DNA of 64,000 nucleotides from CAIWHR01 sp963781285 (GCA_963781285.1 CAWAFI010000017.1:1-64000), one strand, 5' to 3'. Counted from the stretch's first letter, positions 19,427 through 28,936 are shown. Numbers and translations are program-made. The notes: generated from the sequence alone by a model not told the origin.

Positions 19427-20506
19427 ATGCTGATCCGTCTTCCGGCCACGCGACACCGTGTAGCCCTCGGCCACACCGCCGCACTCGGGCTTCTCCTTCT
19501 CGCGATCGGGGTCTTCGTTGCCGGCGCCGCGCTCGCCGCGGATCCGCCTGCGAAGTCGAGCCGGAAGGCGGCGTCGACCTCGACCGAAGGACCCGACGCA
19601 GAGGGCTTTTTCCAGGCCATCGTCAAGCTGCAGGCGCGCGCCGTCCCCAACGCGAGAAGTGCGGCGACGCTCGGCGCGGAACGGGAAGGCACCGGCATCG
19701 TCATCGGTGCGGACGGGCTGATCCTGACGATCGGCTATCTGATCGTCGAGGCCGACGACGTGCAGATCGTCGACCGGAAGGGTCGCACGCTGCCGGCTCG
19801 TGTTGTCGGCTACGACCACGCGACCGGCCTCGGGCTTGTGCGGACCGTGGTTCCCTTCGAAGCCGCACCGTTGCCGCTTGGCGAGTCGGGCAAGCTCGCC
19901 GAACGCGAGCCGGTGATGATCGTGAACCACGAAGGCGAGAGTGACGTGACGCTCGCGTACGTGGTGTCGATGCGCCCATTCACCGGCAACTGGGAGTACC
20001 TGCTCGACCAGGCGATCTTCACGTCGCCGCCGACGTCCAATTGGAGCGGCGCGGCGCTCGTCGGCAAGGACCTGAAGCTGCTCGGCATCGGCTCGCTGAT
20101 CGTCCGCGAGGCGACGGTCGGCGAAGCGAAGCTCCCCGGCAACATGTTCGTCCCGATCGACGTGCTGAAGCCGATCCTTACCGATCTCGTGAAGACCGGA
20201 CGGCGCGCGGGTACGCCACGCCCGTGGCTAGGCGTTGCCGCCGATGAAGTGCAGGGCCGCCTGGTCGTCGCGCGGGTGTCGCCCGACGGCCCCGGTGACC
20301 AGGCCGGGATCCAGGTCGGCGACATCATCCTCGGTGTCGGTGGCGATGGCGTGCGCACGCAGGCCGAGTTCTACCGCAAGGTGTGGAACCGCGGCGGCGC
20401 GGGCACGGACATTCCGCTGCGCGTGCTGCAGGGTATCGATGTCAGGGATCTGACCGTCCACTCGATCGACCGCGTCGAGTATTTCCGGCCGCGAACGACG
20501 TATTAG
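19427..20506 (+). CDS. HtrA-like trypsin-fold/PDZ protein lacking catalytic His and Asp
   Basis: A 359-residue exported protein with a signal or anchor helix at 14-38, a trypsin-like domain at about 60-240 and a PDZ domain at about 265-345 (PWLGVAADE, DQAGIQVGDIILGVGGDGV). In active HtrA proteases the first strand pair ends with a histidine motif; here it is LILTIGYLIVEADD (residues 98-111), with no His. The aspartate motif is HATGLGLVR (131-139), with Gly where Asp should be. Ser207 remains in NWSGAAL. It is therefore probably a non-proteolytic binding protein. A GGAGG before the ATG at 19427 supports this start over upstream codons. Confidence 0.8.
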   Translation: MLIRLPATRHRVALGHTAALGLLLLAIGVFVAGAALAADPPAKSSRKAASTSTEGPDAEGFFQAIVKLQARAVPNARSAATLGAEREGTGIVIGADGLILTIGYLIVEADDVQIVDRKGRTLPARVVGYDHATGLGLVRTVVPFEAAPLPLGESGKLAEREPVMIVNHEGESDVTLAYVVSMRPFTGNWEYLLDQAIFTSPPTSNWSGAALVGKDLKLLGIGSLIVREATVGEAKLPGNMFVPIDVLKPILTDLVKTGRRAGTPRPWLGVAADEVQGRLVVARVSPDGPGDQAGIQVGDIILGVGGDGVRTQAEFYRKVWNRGGAGTDIPLRVLQGIDVRDLTVHSIDRVEYFRPRTTY

Positions 20507-20689
20507 CACCAGGAGCCGCGCTCCGCTCCACTGCGGATCGCCGTTCGCTCCGGCCATCGGCAATTTCGCGCCGGGTTGCGCACGCGGCCGGAAGCGCCGC
20601 CGTGTCTCCCGTACAATGCGAGCCTTTTGGCCCACCGCGGCGTGGTTCAGCGCGGCGGCTGCCCGGCCCTGCTTCCCGCCCGTCCGCTG

Positions 20690-22732
20690 ATGCTCCTCTA
20701 CGCCGCCACGATCTTCGTCAGCGCGTTCCTGCTGTTCCTCGTCCAGCCGGTGATGGCCAAAGAGATCCTGCCGTGGTTCGGCGGCTCGGCCACGGTTTGG
20801 ACAACGTGCCTCGTGTTCTTCCAGACGACGTTGCTTGCCGGCTACGCATATTCCGACCTCGCCGTGCACCGGTTGGGACCGCGCGCACAGATCAAGCTGC
20901 ACACGGTGCTGTTGCTTGCTTCGCTCGTGGTGCTGCCGATCATTCCCGGCGCGAGCTGGAAGCCCACCGGCGCCGAGAACCCGTCGTGGCTCATCCTCGG
21001 CCTGCTCGCTGCGACCATCGGCCTCCCGTACTTCCTGCTGTCCACCACGAGCCCGCTGGTGCAGGTCTGGTTTGCACGCGCTCGGCCCGGTACGAGCCCC
21101 TATCGCCTGTTCGCGTTGTCGAATTTCGCGTCGATGCTCGCGCTCGTCGGATATCCGTTTCTCCTCGAGCCGTGGGTGCCGACACGCCTGCAGGCGGTCG
21201 GCTGGTCATTCGCGTATGCGCTTTTCGTCGGGCTGTGCGCGGCGGCCGGCTGGACGAGCGTCAAGCGATTGCGCGCACCGGCGACCCTCGCGCTCGCTGA
21301 GGGCGCGGCAACGGGCCGGGGTACCGACCTGGACGAGGCGCCGCCCGCGCTGCCGCGGCAACTGCTGTGGTGCACCCTCGCGGCCACGGGCTCGCTCCTC
21401 TTGCTCGCGGTATCCAACCACATCACACAGAACATCGCCGCCGTGCCGCTCCTGTGGATCGCGCCCCTGGCAATCTACCTGCTCACGTTCATCCTCTGTT
21501 TCGACGCGTCTGGCTGGTATCGGCGCGAGGTGTTCCTGTCGATGCTCTCGGCGGGGCTCGGTGTGATGGCCTGGACGGTTGCCGATCCAAGTCTCACCCA
21601 CGAGCTTGCGATCCAGATCGGCGTATTCTGCGGCGGGCTGTTCCTCGCTTGCATGTTCTGCCACGGCGAGCTCGTGCGGCTGAAGCCCGCACCGAAATAC
21701 CTGACGCGTTTTTACCTGATGATCTCGCTCGGCGGCGCCGGCGGCTCGGTGCTGGTCGGGCTCGTCGCGCCGCTGGTGCTCCCTGCGTATTTCGAGTTGG
21801 CCGGCGGGCTCGTCCTGTGCGCGCTGCTGCTCCTGTGGCAGGTGCGCCGTGATCACGCCGTGTTCGGCGTGCTCGGTCTCGTCGCGGCGGTCGTGACCAT
21901 CGGCTGCGGCGTCTGGGCGGTCCGCGAGTTCTACGGCAACACCACCATCGCGACCCGCAACTTCTACGGCGTGCTGCGCGTGCAGGAGTTCGGGCAGGGC
22001 GACGAGTACCGGCGCCGGTCGCTGGTTCACGGCTCGATCATGCACGGCACGCAATACCAGTCGCCGGACTACCTGTCGCAACCGACGACCTATTACACGC
22101 AAAGCTCGGGCATCGGACGGCTCATCGAGTCGCTCCACCCGCGCGCATTGCCGCTGAAGGTCGGCGTGATCGGATTGGGCGCGGGCACGCTCGCGACGTA
22201 CGGTGCAAAGGGTGACGTCTATCGGTTCTACGACATCAATCCCGGTGTGTTCGACATCGCGCAGCGCGATTTTTCGTTCCTGAAGAGCAGCGACGCGACG
22301 ATCGAGCTCGCGCTGGGTGACGCGCGCCTGTCGCTCGAGCGCGAGCCGGCGCAGGACTTCGACGTGCTCGCTATCGACGCCTTCTCCAGCGACGCGATTC
22401 CGGTGCATCTGATCACGTCGGAGGCGCTCGCAATCTACAAGCGACACATGAAGCCGGGGGGCGTGATCGCGTTTCATGTGACCAACCGCTTCCTCAACCT
22501 GGTCCCGGTGATCGATGCGCTCGCGAAGGCGCATGGGCTCCACGTCATCCACATCGTGGACGACGGCGAGGGCAACGGGCTCGCCAGTCGCAGCGATTGG
22601 GTACTGCTGTCGGACAGCCGCGAGGTGCTCGAGCGGCCGCGTCTCGCCGACGCGGCGACCGCGATCGAGCCGCGCCCCGAATGGCGGCTGTGGACCGACG
22701 ATTTCAACAATCTGGTCCAGGTGTTGAAGTAG
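20690..22732 (+). CDS. fused MFS transporter / spermidine synthase-like protein
   Basis: A 680-residue fusion. The first about 430 residues form ten or more membrane helices (from LLYAATIFVSAFLLFLVQPV on, with GGSATVWTTCLVFFQ and NHITQNIAAVPLLWIAPL). The rest is a spermidine-synthase-like Rossmann domain with VGVIGLGAGTLATYG (motif I) and the acidic residue in YDINPGVFDIA. This architecture is widespread and of unclear function; polyamine synthesis itself is not established for it. The ATG at 20690 begins the conserved LVQP helix, although the frame extends 38 codons upstream. Confidence 0.85.
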   Translation: MLLYAATIFVSAFLLFLVQPVMAKEILPWFGGSATVWTTCLVFFQTTLLAGYAYSDLAVHRLGPRAQIKLHTVLLLASLVVLPIIPGASWKPTGAENPSWLILGLLAATIGLPYFLLSTTSPLVQVWFARARPGTSPYRLFALSNFASMLALVGYPFLLEPWVPTRLQAVGWSFAYALFVGLCAAAGWTSVKRLRAPATLALAEGAATGRGTDLDEAPPALPRQLLWCTLAATGSLLLLAVSNHITQNIAAVPLLWIAPLAIYLLTFILCFDASGWYRREVFLSMLSAGLGVMAWTVADPSLTHELAIQIGVFCGGLFLACMFCHGELVRLKPAPKYLTRFYLMISLGGAGGSVLVGLVAPLVLPAYFELAGGLVLCALLLLWQVRRDHAVFGVLGLVAAVVTIGCGVWAVREFYGNTTIATRNFYGVLRVQEFGQGDEYRRRSLVHGSIMHGTQYQSPDYLSQPTTYYTQSSGIGRLIESLHPRALPLKVGVIGLGAGTLATYGAKGDVYRFYDINPGVFDIAQRDFSFLKSSDATIELALGDARLSLEREPAQDFDVLAIDAFSSDAIPVHLITSEALAIYKRHMKPGGVIAFHVTNRFLNLVPVIDALAKAHGLHVIHIVDDGEGNGLASRSDWVLLSDSREVLERPRLADAATAIEPRPEWRLWTDDFNNLVQVLK

Positions 22733-22779
22733 TCGGCCTCCGACCCAATTGTGTCGCGAGCCCGGGCTACAATAGCCGG

Positions 22780-23895
22780 ATGCATCGCAGCGGCTTTCGT
22801 CTCGAAACGAAACGGGATTCGGCGTCCTACCGCGCGCTCACTCGCCCCCCGGGCGCGCGCCACATCGAGGCGCTCGACCAGCGCGCGCTGCCGCACGCGA
22901 TTGTCAATGTGAAGATCGCGAGCGTCGATGAAGCCGCGCTCGCCATTCGCAAGATGTGGATACGCGGCGCGCCGCTGATCGGCGCGGTCGGTGCCTACGG
23001 GCTCGCACTCGCCCTCGACCGCGACGCGAGCGACGCTGCGCTCGCGAAGGCGTACGCCGCGCTCGACTCGACGCGGCCCACTGCGGTGAACCTGCGTTGG
23101 GCGCTCGACCGTGTCCGGGTCGCCGTATCGCCGCTGCCGCCGGCCATGCGTGCCGATGCCGCCTGGCGCGAAGCCGACGCAATCGCGGAGGAGGATCAGG
23201 CTATCAATCATGCGATCGGTGTCCACGGCCTCGCGCTGTTGCGCGACATCGCGGGCCGCCGGCCCGGCCCGGTGCGCGTGATGACCCACTGCAATGCCGG
23301 TGCACTCGCGACCTGCGGTTGGGGCACGGCGACGGCACCCTTGTTTCTCGCGCATGCCGAGGGGCTGCCGCTACACGTGTGGGTGAGCGAGACGCGGCCG
23401 CGGCTGCAAGGCGCGAATCTCACGGCCTGGGAGCTGGATCGGCGTGGCATCCCGCACACGCTGTTTGCCGACGCCGCCGGCGCGCTGCTGATGCGTCGCG
23501 GCGAGGTCGATGCCGTGCTCGTCGGCGCCGATCGCGTCGCGTCGAATGGCGATGTCTGCAACAAGATCGGCACCTACGAGAAAGCACTCGCCGCGCGCGA
23601 CAACGACGTCCCATTCTACGTTGCGCTTCCCTCGCCCACGCTGGATCCCGCACTCGCCGCGGGCGACGCGATTCCGATCGAAGCGCGCAGCCCGGACGAG
23701 GTTCTTGCCGTCACCGGGCGCGATGGCTACGGGCAGACGACCACGGTTGCCATTGCGCCCGCCGGCACGCATGCGGTCAACTACGCGTTCGATGTGACGC
23801 CGGCGCGCCTGGTGACGGGCTTTGTCACCGAGCGCGGAATCGCGACCGCTGACCGCGGCGCGCTCGGCGCACTGTTTCCGGAGCGGTACGCATGA
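22780..23895 (+). CDS. mtnA: S-methyl-5-thioribose-1-phosphate isomerase
   Basis: A 371-residue aldose-ketose isomerase that turns 5-methylthioribose-1-phosphate into the ribulose form in methionine salvage. The catalytic pair is Cys171 (MTHCNAGALAT) and Asp251 (LVGADRVASNGDVCNKIGTY). The N-terminal IRGAPLIGAVGAYG is also typical. The stop overlaps the ATG of the first downstream 215-bp repeat unit (ATGA), and through two such units the gene is linked to a class II aldolase. That pairing points to the DHAP shunt rather than the full Met salvage cycle. Confidence 0.93.
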   Translation: MHRSGFRLETKRDSASYRALTRPPGARHIEALDQRALPHAIVNVKIASVDEAALAIRKMWIRGAPLIGAVGAYGLALALDRDASDAALAKAYAALDSTRPTAVNLRWALDRVRVAVSPLPPAMRADAAWREADAIAEEDQAINHAIGVHGLALLRDIAGRRPGPVRVMTHCNAGALATCGWGTATAPLFLAHAEGLPLHVWVSETRPRLQGANLTAWELDRRGIPHTLFADAAGALLMRRGEVDAVLVGADRVASNGDVCNKIGTYEKALAARDNDVPFYVALPSPTLDPALAAGDAIPIEARSPDEVLAVTGRDGYGQTTTVAIAPAGTHAVNYAFDVTPARLVTGFVTERGIATADRGALGALFPERYA

Positions 23896-24349
23896 GCGAG
23901 CGGGGCGAAGCCGAGGACGCCTGCGCGAGCAGGGCGAAGCCAAGGCCCGAAGGGCGCGCCTGCGAGCGCTGGCGGCGGCCGACCCCACGGAACGATCGGG
24001 ACGCTGCAGCGGTGCGGAGGCCGCGCCGAAGGGCGCGTCCGCGAGCGATTGCGCGCGGCCGACGCAGCGGCGCAGCAAGGAACGCAGAATGTACGGAGGC
24101 CGCGGCATGAGCGAGCGGGGCGAAGCCAAGGACGCCTGCGCGAGCAGGGCGAAGCCAAGGCCCGAAGGGCGCGCCTGCGAGCGCTGGCGGCGGCCGACCC
24201 CACGGAACGATCGGGACGCTGCAGCGGTGCGGAGGCCGCGCCGAAGGGCGCGTCCGCGAGCGATTGCGCGCGGCCGACGCAGCGGCGCAGCAAGGAACGC
24301 AGAATGCACGGAGGCCGCGGCATGAGCGAGCGGGGCGAAGCCGAGGGCG
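23892..24349 (+). repeat. two tandem 215-bp repeat units and a partial third copy, each starting at ATGAGC
   Basis: Units run 23892-24106 and 24107-24321 and differ at only two bases. The first about 28 bases of a third copy are the start of the aldolase gene (24322). Each unit begins ATGAGCGAGCGGGGCGAAGC and ends with ACGGAGGCCGCGGC, a good ribosome binding site 6-7 bases before the next ATG. Each unit also encodes a 72-residue Arg/Ala-rich ORF whose TGA overlaps the next ATG. The result is a chain of ATGA overlaps from mtnA to the aldolase. A related family occurs at 54374-54761. The peptides resemble no known protein. Confidence 0.9.
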
Positions 24350-24987
24350 CATTGCGCGAAGCAGTCATCGCAACGGCGCTTGCGATGAACGCACAGGGCA
24401 TCAACCGCGGCAAGTCCGGCAATGTCAGCGTGCGCTTCGCCAACGCCGGATTCGACGGCTTCCTGATCACGCCAACGGGATTGGCGTACGCCGATACGAC
24501 GCCCGAAGACATCGTCGCCATGACGCGCGACGGCGAAGCGCGCGGGACGCGGTTGCCGTCTTCGGAGTGGCGGTTTCATCGCGACATCTATCGGGCACGC
24601 CCGGAAGTCCACGCGGTCGTCCACACGCACGCACCGTTTGCGACGACGCTCGCATGCCTGCATCGAGACATACCGGCGTTCCACTACATGGTCGCCGTGG
24701 CGGGCGGCAACAACGTTCGCTGCGCTCCGTATGCGACGTTTGGCACGCAGGCGCTGTCCGACCACGCGATCGCCGCACTCGAGGATCGCAGCGCGTGCCT
24801 GTTGGCAAATCACGGAATGATCGCCATCGGTGCGTCGCTCGCCGCGGCGCTCGCACTCGCCGTCGAAGTCGAGCTGCTGGCCGAGATGTACTGGCGCGCA
24901 ATGCAACGCGGCAAGCCGAATGTATTGTCGGACCCCGAGATGGACCTTGTGCTCGACAAGTTCCGGACCTACGGGCAGCCACGCTGA
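24322..24987 (+). CDS. class II aldolase (probable 5-methylthioribulose-1-phosphate aldolase)
   Basis: A 221-residue class II aldolase/adducin-fold enzyme. Zn ligands are the histidines of VVHTHAPFA and the later HAIAALE/NHGMI region, and GKSGNVSVR near the N-terminus binds phosphate. Beside mtnA, the most likely role is the DHAP shunt aldolase (Ald2 type), which splits 5-methylthioribulose- or 5-deoxyribulose-1-phosphate into DHAP and an aldehyde. L-fuculose-phosphate aldolase activity is the alternative. The first ten residues (MSERGEAEGA) come from the repeat described at 23892, so the start codon and ribosome binding site are repeat-derived. Confidence 0.8.
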   Translation: MSERGEAEGALREAVIATALAMNAQGINRGKSGNVSVRFANAGFDGFLITPTGLAYADTTPEDIVAMTRDGEARGTRLPSSEWRFHRDIYRARPEVHAVVHTHAPFATTLACLHRDIPAFHYMVAVAGGNNVRCAPYATFGTQALSDHAIAALEDRSACLLANHGMIAIGASLAAALALAVEVELLAEMYWRAMQRGKPNVLSDPEMDLVLDKFRTYGQPR

Positions 24988-25039
24988 AGCGCCAAGAATC
25001 CCCCGCCGCCTGCCGCAAAACACACGATCCGCCGTGACA

Positions 25040-25150
25040 GGGCAGATCCGCTGAGCGGATCCTGCTCGAAAGGGGTTCCAAGCTCGCCGCCAAAGGCGGG
25101 AGGCGTCTCCGAAAAAACCCGTTTCCCGGCTGGCAGTTATGCCGACAGCA
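25040..25150 (+). other. stretch rich in hairpins upstream of the metallopeptidase gene
   Basis: Within 24988-25253 three stem-loops can be drawn: GATCCGC-TGA-GCGGATC at 25045-25061, a GCC/GGC hairpin near 25086-25100, and GGCA-GTTA-TGCC at about 25132-25143. I compared it with common riboswitch cores (c-di-GMP, SAM, cobalamin) and found no match. It may be the aldolase terminator region or a leader of the peptidase gene. No promoter is evident. Confidence 0.25.
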
Positions 25151-25253
25151 TATGCTAATCGCATAATGGTGCCCCACATCCGCGCCCGGCGTTTGACCGC
25201 TCGCTGCGATGGCATGTCGTTTGCAGCAGGTAATCCTGCTCAGGGAGAACAAC

Positions 25254-27575
25254 ATGAAGTCTTGGCTTGCCTCCAGGCGCTTGGCGCTTGGCGCTGTACT
25301 TGCGACAGTCGCGTTCGTGTCCACGCCCGGTGCGCTCGCGCATCATCCCGCGGCGCCCGCATCGAAGTCCGCTACCGCCGGAATGCAGGAGGGCGCATCA
25401 GTCGCGCTGCAGGGCCGACTGGCGATCCTCGATTTCGTGCATGGCACCAGCCGCGAACGAATCTACGCGCTGGTAGCCGCCGACGGCACCGCAACGCGGA
25501 TCGCGTTCGGCCCGGACGGCGGCGCACTGCGCCAAGATATGGCGCTCGCGGTAACCGGGCACGTGGCGCGCGGCGCCGTCATCGTCGATCAACAGCGCCC
25601 CGGCGACCGGCGATCGGCTGCCGCAGCAACGGCGCTCGTCACGGTCGAAGGCACCATGCAGCTGCTGCACGCCGACAATTTCGACGGCGGCGAAAGTCGA
25701 TTCATCTGGACACTGCAGCAGGACGACGGCGTCAGCAGCGAACTCGACATCGCGATCGCTCCGGTCGAGCTCAAGTCGGGAATGCGCGTGTCGGTCATCG
25801 GCCGGCGGAACTCGATGGGCCTGGCCCCAGATTCGATCACGGTGCTCGCGGAGCCACCGGCGCGGAGCACCACGCTCGCGGATGGTGTCGCAGCAGCGCC
25901 GCAGACTACGTCGGTGCTGGTGATCCTCCTCAACTTCCAGCCGACGCCGCCGGCGACGGCACCTGCGCAGCCGTTCCTTCAATCAGCGGTGCAAGACGTT
26001 GTCTTCGGAGGGGCCAACAGTGTCGCCAACTACTGGTCGGAAGCGTCGTTCGGCAACCAGCTGATGACCGGTACCGTTACCCCGTGGCTCACGGCGAGCT
26101 TTCAGGCGCCGACCACCTGCAATTACTCGGCCATCGCCACGGAGGCGCGCCGCGTCGCGCAACTCGCCGGCTACAGCCTCGGGAGCTATCAGAAATTCGT
26201 CTACCTCTTCACGCGCGTGAGCGCTTGCGGCTGGGCGGGGCTCGGGCAAGTCACGGGCACGCAGACGTGGAGCAACCAGTACAACACCTTGGGCGTGATC
26301 GGGCACGAGATTGGCCACAACTTTGGACTGGGGCACGCCAACTCGCTCCCTTGCAGTGGTGTCACGATCGCGACGAATTGCCCGGACAATCGCCCCGAGT
26401 ACGGCGACCCGTGGAATATCATGGGCAATCAGGGTACGCGCCACATCAACGCGTGGCAGAAGAACGAGATGGGGTGGATCCCCGATGCGAAAGTGGCGAC
26501 GCACACGGTCGGATCGGCGACGTACACCCTGTCGCCGCTGGAATCCCCGAGCGGCACGTTGTACGCGGTGCAGATTCCAGCGGCGATGCACCGTACCTAC
26601 TGGGTGGAACATCGCACCGCCACCGGCTTCGATGCCGGCTTGCCTGCGGCCGCGACCAATGGCGCGACCATTCACCTGGGCGGATTGATGCACCAGGGAG
26701 ACATGAGCGAGTACGGCTGTTGGGATACCTGCTTCCTCGACATGGTGCCCGCGACGACGACGATGAATGACGGCGCGCTCGCAGTGGGCAGCGCATTCAC
26801 CGACCAGATGACGGGCGTCACGATTACCGCAGTGGCGAAAGGCGCGGGCGGATTGACGGTCTCGGTCGCGAGCCCCCCGACCATGAAGGATCTTGGGCTG
26901 TACCGAAAGACGCAACCGGGAGTCGGCACCCCTGTCTACAAATTCCTGTTGGACGACGGATTCGACCACAAGCCCGATAGCAGCATCGCGTTTGGCATGG
27001 CCGGCGACGTGCCGCAGGTGGGGAACTTCACGAACGACGGCTTGACGAGTCTCGTCATCTACCGCAACGGCCTCTGGTATATCGACACCGATCGCAATGG
27101 CATTGCGAATCAAACGATCGGCTTCGGCGGAATGGCGGGAGACATTCCGCTGACGGGCAATTTCTACGGCGCCGGCTTCACGGATGACCTCGTCATCTAC
27201 CGCGGCGGCCGATGGTATGTCGACCACTTCCTCAACGGGACCGCGGACAAGACCTTCGTGTTTGGCGGAGCCCCGGGTGACGTGCCTCTGGCCGGTGACG
27301 TCAATGGCGACGGCATCGCCGATCTCGTCATCTACCGCAATGGCTTATGGTTCATCGACACCAATCGAGACGGTGTCGCCAACACGATGGTTGGTTTCGG
27401 AGGCGCAACGCAGGACAAGCCGCTGCTCTTCGACTGGGACGGCGACGGCAAGGCCGACCTTTGCATCTACCGCGACGGCATGTGGTACATGAGCACCACG
27501 CGCGACGGCAACGTTCAGGCCATCTTCGGTTACGGCGGTCCGGGCGATGTGCCGTTACCGGGCAAGTATTATTGA
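25254..27575 (+). CDS. secreted gametolysin-like zinc metallopeptidase with C-terminal FG-GAP/VCBS-like repeats
   Basis: A 773-residue exported protease. Residues 1-30 form a signal peptide. The catalytic motif HEIGHNFGLGH (His351, Glu352, His355, His361) is followed by a Met-turn at Met390 (WNIMGNQ), as in M11-type metzincins. The last about 200 residues are four to five repeats of about 45 residues, each with GD[VI]P, a D-G-D-G/N-D-G calcium-like loop, LVIYR.G.W and FGG; these resemble the FG-GAP/VCBS class and may form a blade-like binding module. The ATG at 25254 has AGGGAGAA upstream. It is probably secreted, perhaps through the type II system at the far end of the window. It faces the rRNA operon and shares its terminator. 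Confidence 0.85.
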   Translation: MKSWLASRRLALGAVLATVAFVSTPGALAHHPAAPASKSATAGMQEGASVALQGRLAILDFVHGTSRERIYALVAADGTATRIAFGPDGGALRQDMALAVTGHVARGAVIVDQQRPGDRRSAAAATALVTVEGTMQLLHADNFDGGESRFIWTLQQDDGVSSELDIAIAPVELKSGMRVSVIGRRNSMGLAPDSITVLAEPPARSTTLADGVAAAPQTTSVLVILLNFQPTPPATAPAQPFLQSAVQDVVFGGANSVANYWSEASFGNQLMTGTVTPWLTASFQAPTTCNYSAIATEARRVAQLAGYSLGSYQKFVYLFTRVSACGWAGLGQVTGTQTWSNQYNTLGVIGHEIGHNFGLGHANSLPCSGVTIATNCPDNRPEYGDPWNIMGNQGTRHINAWQKNEMGWIPDAKVATHTVGSATYTLSPLESPSGTLYAVQIPAAMHRTYWVEHRTATGFDAGLPAAATNGATIHLGGLMHQGDMSEYGCWDTCFLDMVPATTTMNDGALAVGSAFTDQMTGVTITAVAKGAGGLTVSVASPPTMKDLGLYRKTQPGVGTPVYKFLLDDGFDHKPDSSIAFGMAGDVPQVGNFTNDGLTSLVIYRNGLWYIDTDRNGIANQTIGFGGMAGDIPLTGNFYGAGFTDDLVIYRGGRWYVDHFLNGTADKTFVFGGAPGDVPLAGDVNGDGIADLVIYRNGLWFIDTNRDGVANTMVGFGGATQDKPLLFDWDGDGKADLCIYRDGMWYMSTTRDGNVQAIFGYGGPGDVPLPGKYY

Positions 27576-27685
27576 GTCGGGCGGCGCTGCGCTCGCCAGA
27601 CCTCGTCGTTGCCCGGCCAGGACGCCCCGGACCTGACCCGGGGCGTGCATCCTCGTTTCGCATCGGCATCGGCTGACCGCACAAT

Positions 27686-27719
27686 GAAAAAGCCCAACCG
27701 CGCACGGTTGGGCTTTTTC
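27686..27719. terminator. bidirectional rho-independent terminator (rRNA operon and metallopeptidase)
   Basis: A perfect hairpin AAAAAGCCCAACCG with CGGTTGGGCTTTTT, flanked by A and T runs on both strands, sits between the 5S gene (minus) and the metallopeptidase gene (plus). It can terminate both. Confidence 0.9.
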
Positions 27720-27727
27720 GTGGAGGG

Positions 27728-27841
27728 TGCCTGACGATGACCTACTTTCGCATGGGAATCCACACTATCATCGGCGTGCCGCCGTTTCACGGTCCTGTTC
27801 GGGATGGGAAGGCGTGGGTCCAACGGGCTATGGTCGTCAGG
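27728..27841 (-). rRNA. rrf: 5S ribosomal RNA
   Basis: A 5S gene about 114 bases long, read from the minus strand: TGCCTGACGA and its complement TCGTCAGGCG form the terminal helix, and the conserved CCCATCCCGAACAGGACCGT is inside. It is the last gene of the rRNA operon, followed by the terminator at 27686. The spacer to 23S (27842-28012) shows no gene. Confidence 0.95.
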
Positions 27842-28347
27842 CGTTGAGCAGTGATCGGCGGTCTACGAGTGACCGCAGCGACCGCTTGGGGAAGAAGCAA
27901 AGCGGGTTGGATCGGCGCAAACACCATCGTTTGCGTTCAGCACGGTGGTTTGCCGTTGCTGATCGCTGACAGCCGAACGCTGCCAGCGGCGCACGCAGTG
28001 CGCACGGTTATGGGGTCAAGCCGCACGGGCAATTAGTACCGGTTAGCTTAACGCGTTGCCGCGCTTCCACATCCGGCCTATCAACGTGGTGGTCTGCCAC
28101 GACCCTTCAGGGGGATCAAGTCCCCGGGAGATCTCATCTTCAGGCACGTTTCCCGCTTAGATGCTTTCAGCGGTTATCGCTTCCGCACATAGCTACCCGG
28201 CAATGCGACTGGCGTCACAACCGGTACACCAGCGGTGCGTCCACTCCGGTCCTCTCGTACTAGGAGCAGCCCCCGTCAAATCTCCAGCGCCCACGGCAGA
28301 TAGGGACCAAACTGTCTCACGACGTTTTGAACCCAGCTCACGTACCA

Positions 28348-28380
<33 letters not shown>

Positions 28381-28385
28381 GGCTA

Positions 28386-28425
<40 letters not shown>

Positions 28426-28454
28426 ACCGCCGTCGATATGAACTCTTGGGCGGT

Positions 28455-28528
<74 letters not shown>

Positions 28529-28645
28529 TGTCCTGCTTTCGCACCTGCTCGCCTTGTCAGGCTCGCAGTCAAGCTCCCTTGTGCCATTGCACTATCAGTA
28601 CGATGTCCGACCGTACCTAGGGAACCTTCGAGCTCCTCCGTTACG

Positions 28646-28677
<32 letters not shown>

Positions 28678-28936
28678 TACCATGCACGGTCCCCGATCCA
28701 GTTAATGGACCCAGGTTAGAACCGCAATGACACCAGGCTGGTATTTCAACGTTGGCTCCACGAGAGCTAGCGCCCCCACTTCAAAGCCTCCCAGCTATCC
28801 TACACAGGTCCCATCACAGTCCAATGCAAAGCTACAGTAAAGGTGCACGGGGTCTTTCCGTCTTGCCGCGGGGAGATTGCATCTTCACAAACACTTCAAC
28901 TTCGCTGAGTCTCAGGAGGAGACAGCGTGGCCATCG

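Noticed and set aside
23892..24349. CRISPR array
   Set aside because: Period is 215 bp with no unique spacers between units and no 20-40 bp repeats; no cas genes.
25040..25150. c-di-GMP or cobalamin riboswitch upstream of the metallopeptidase
   Set aside because: Hairpins exist, but the conserved core motifs of these classes are absent.
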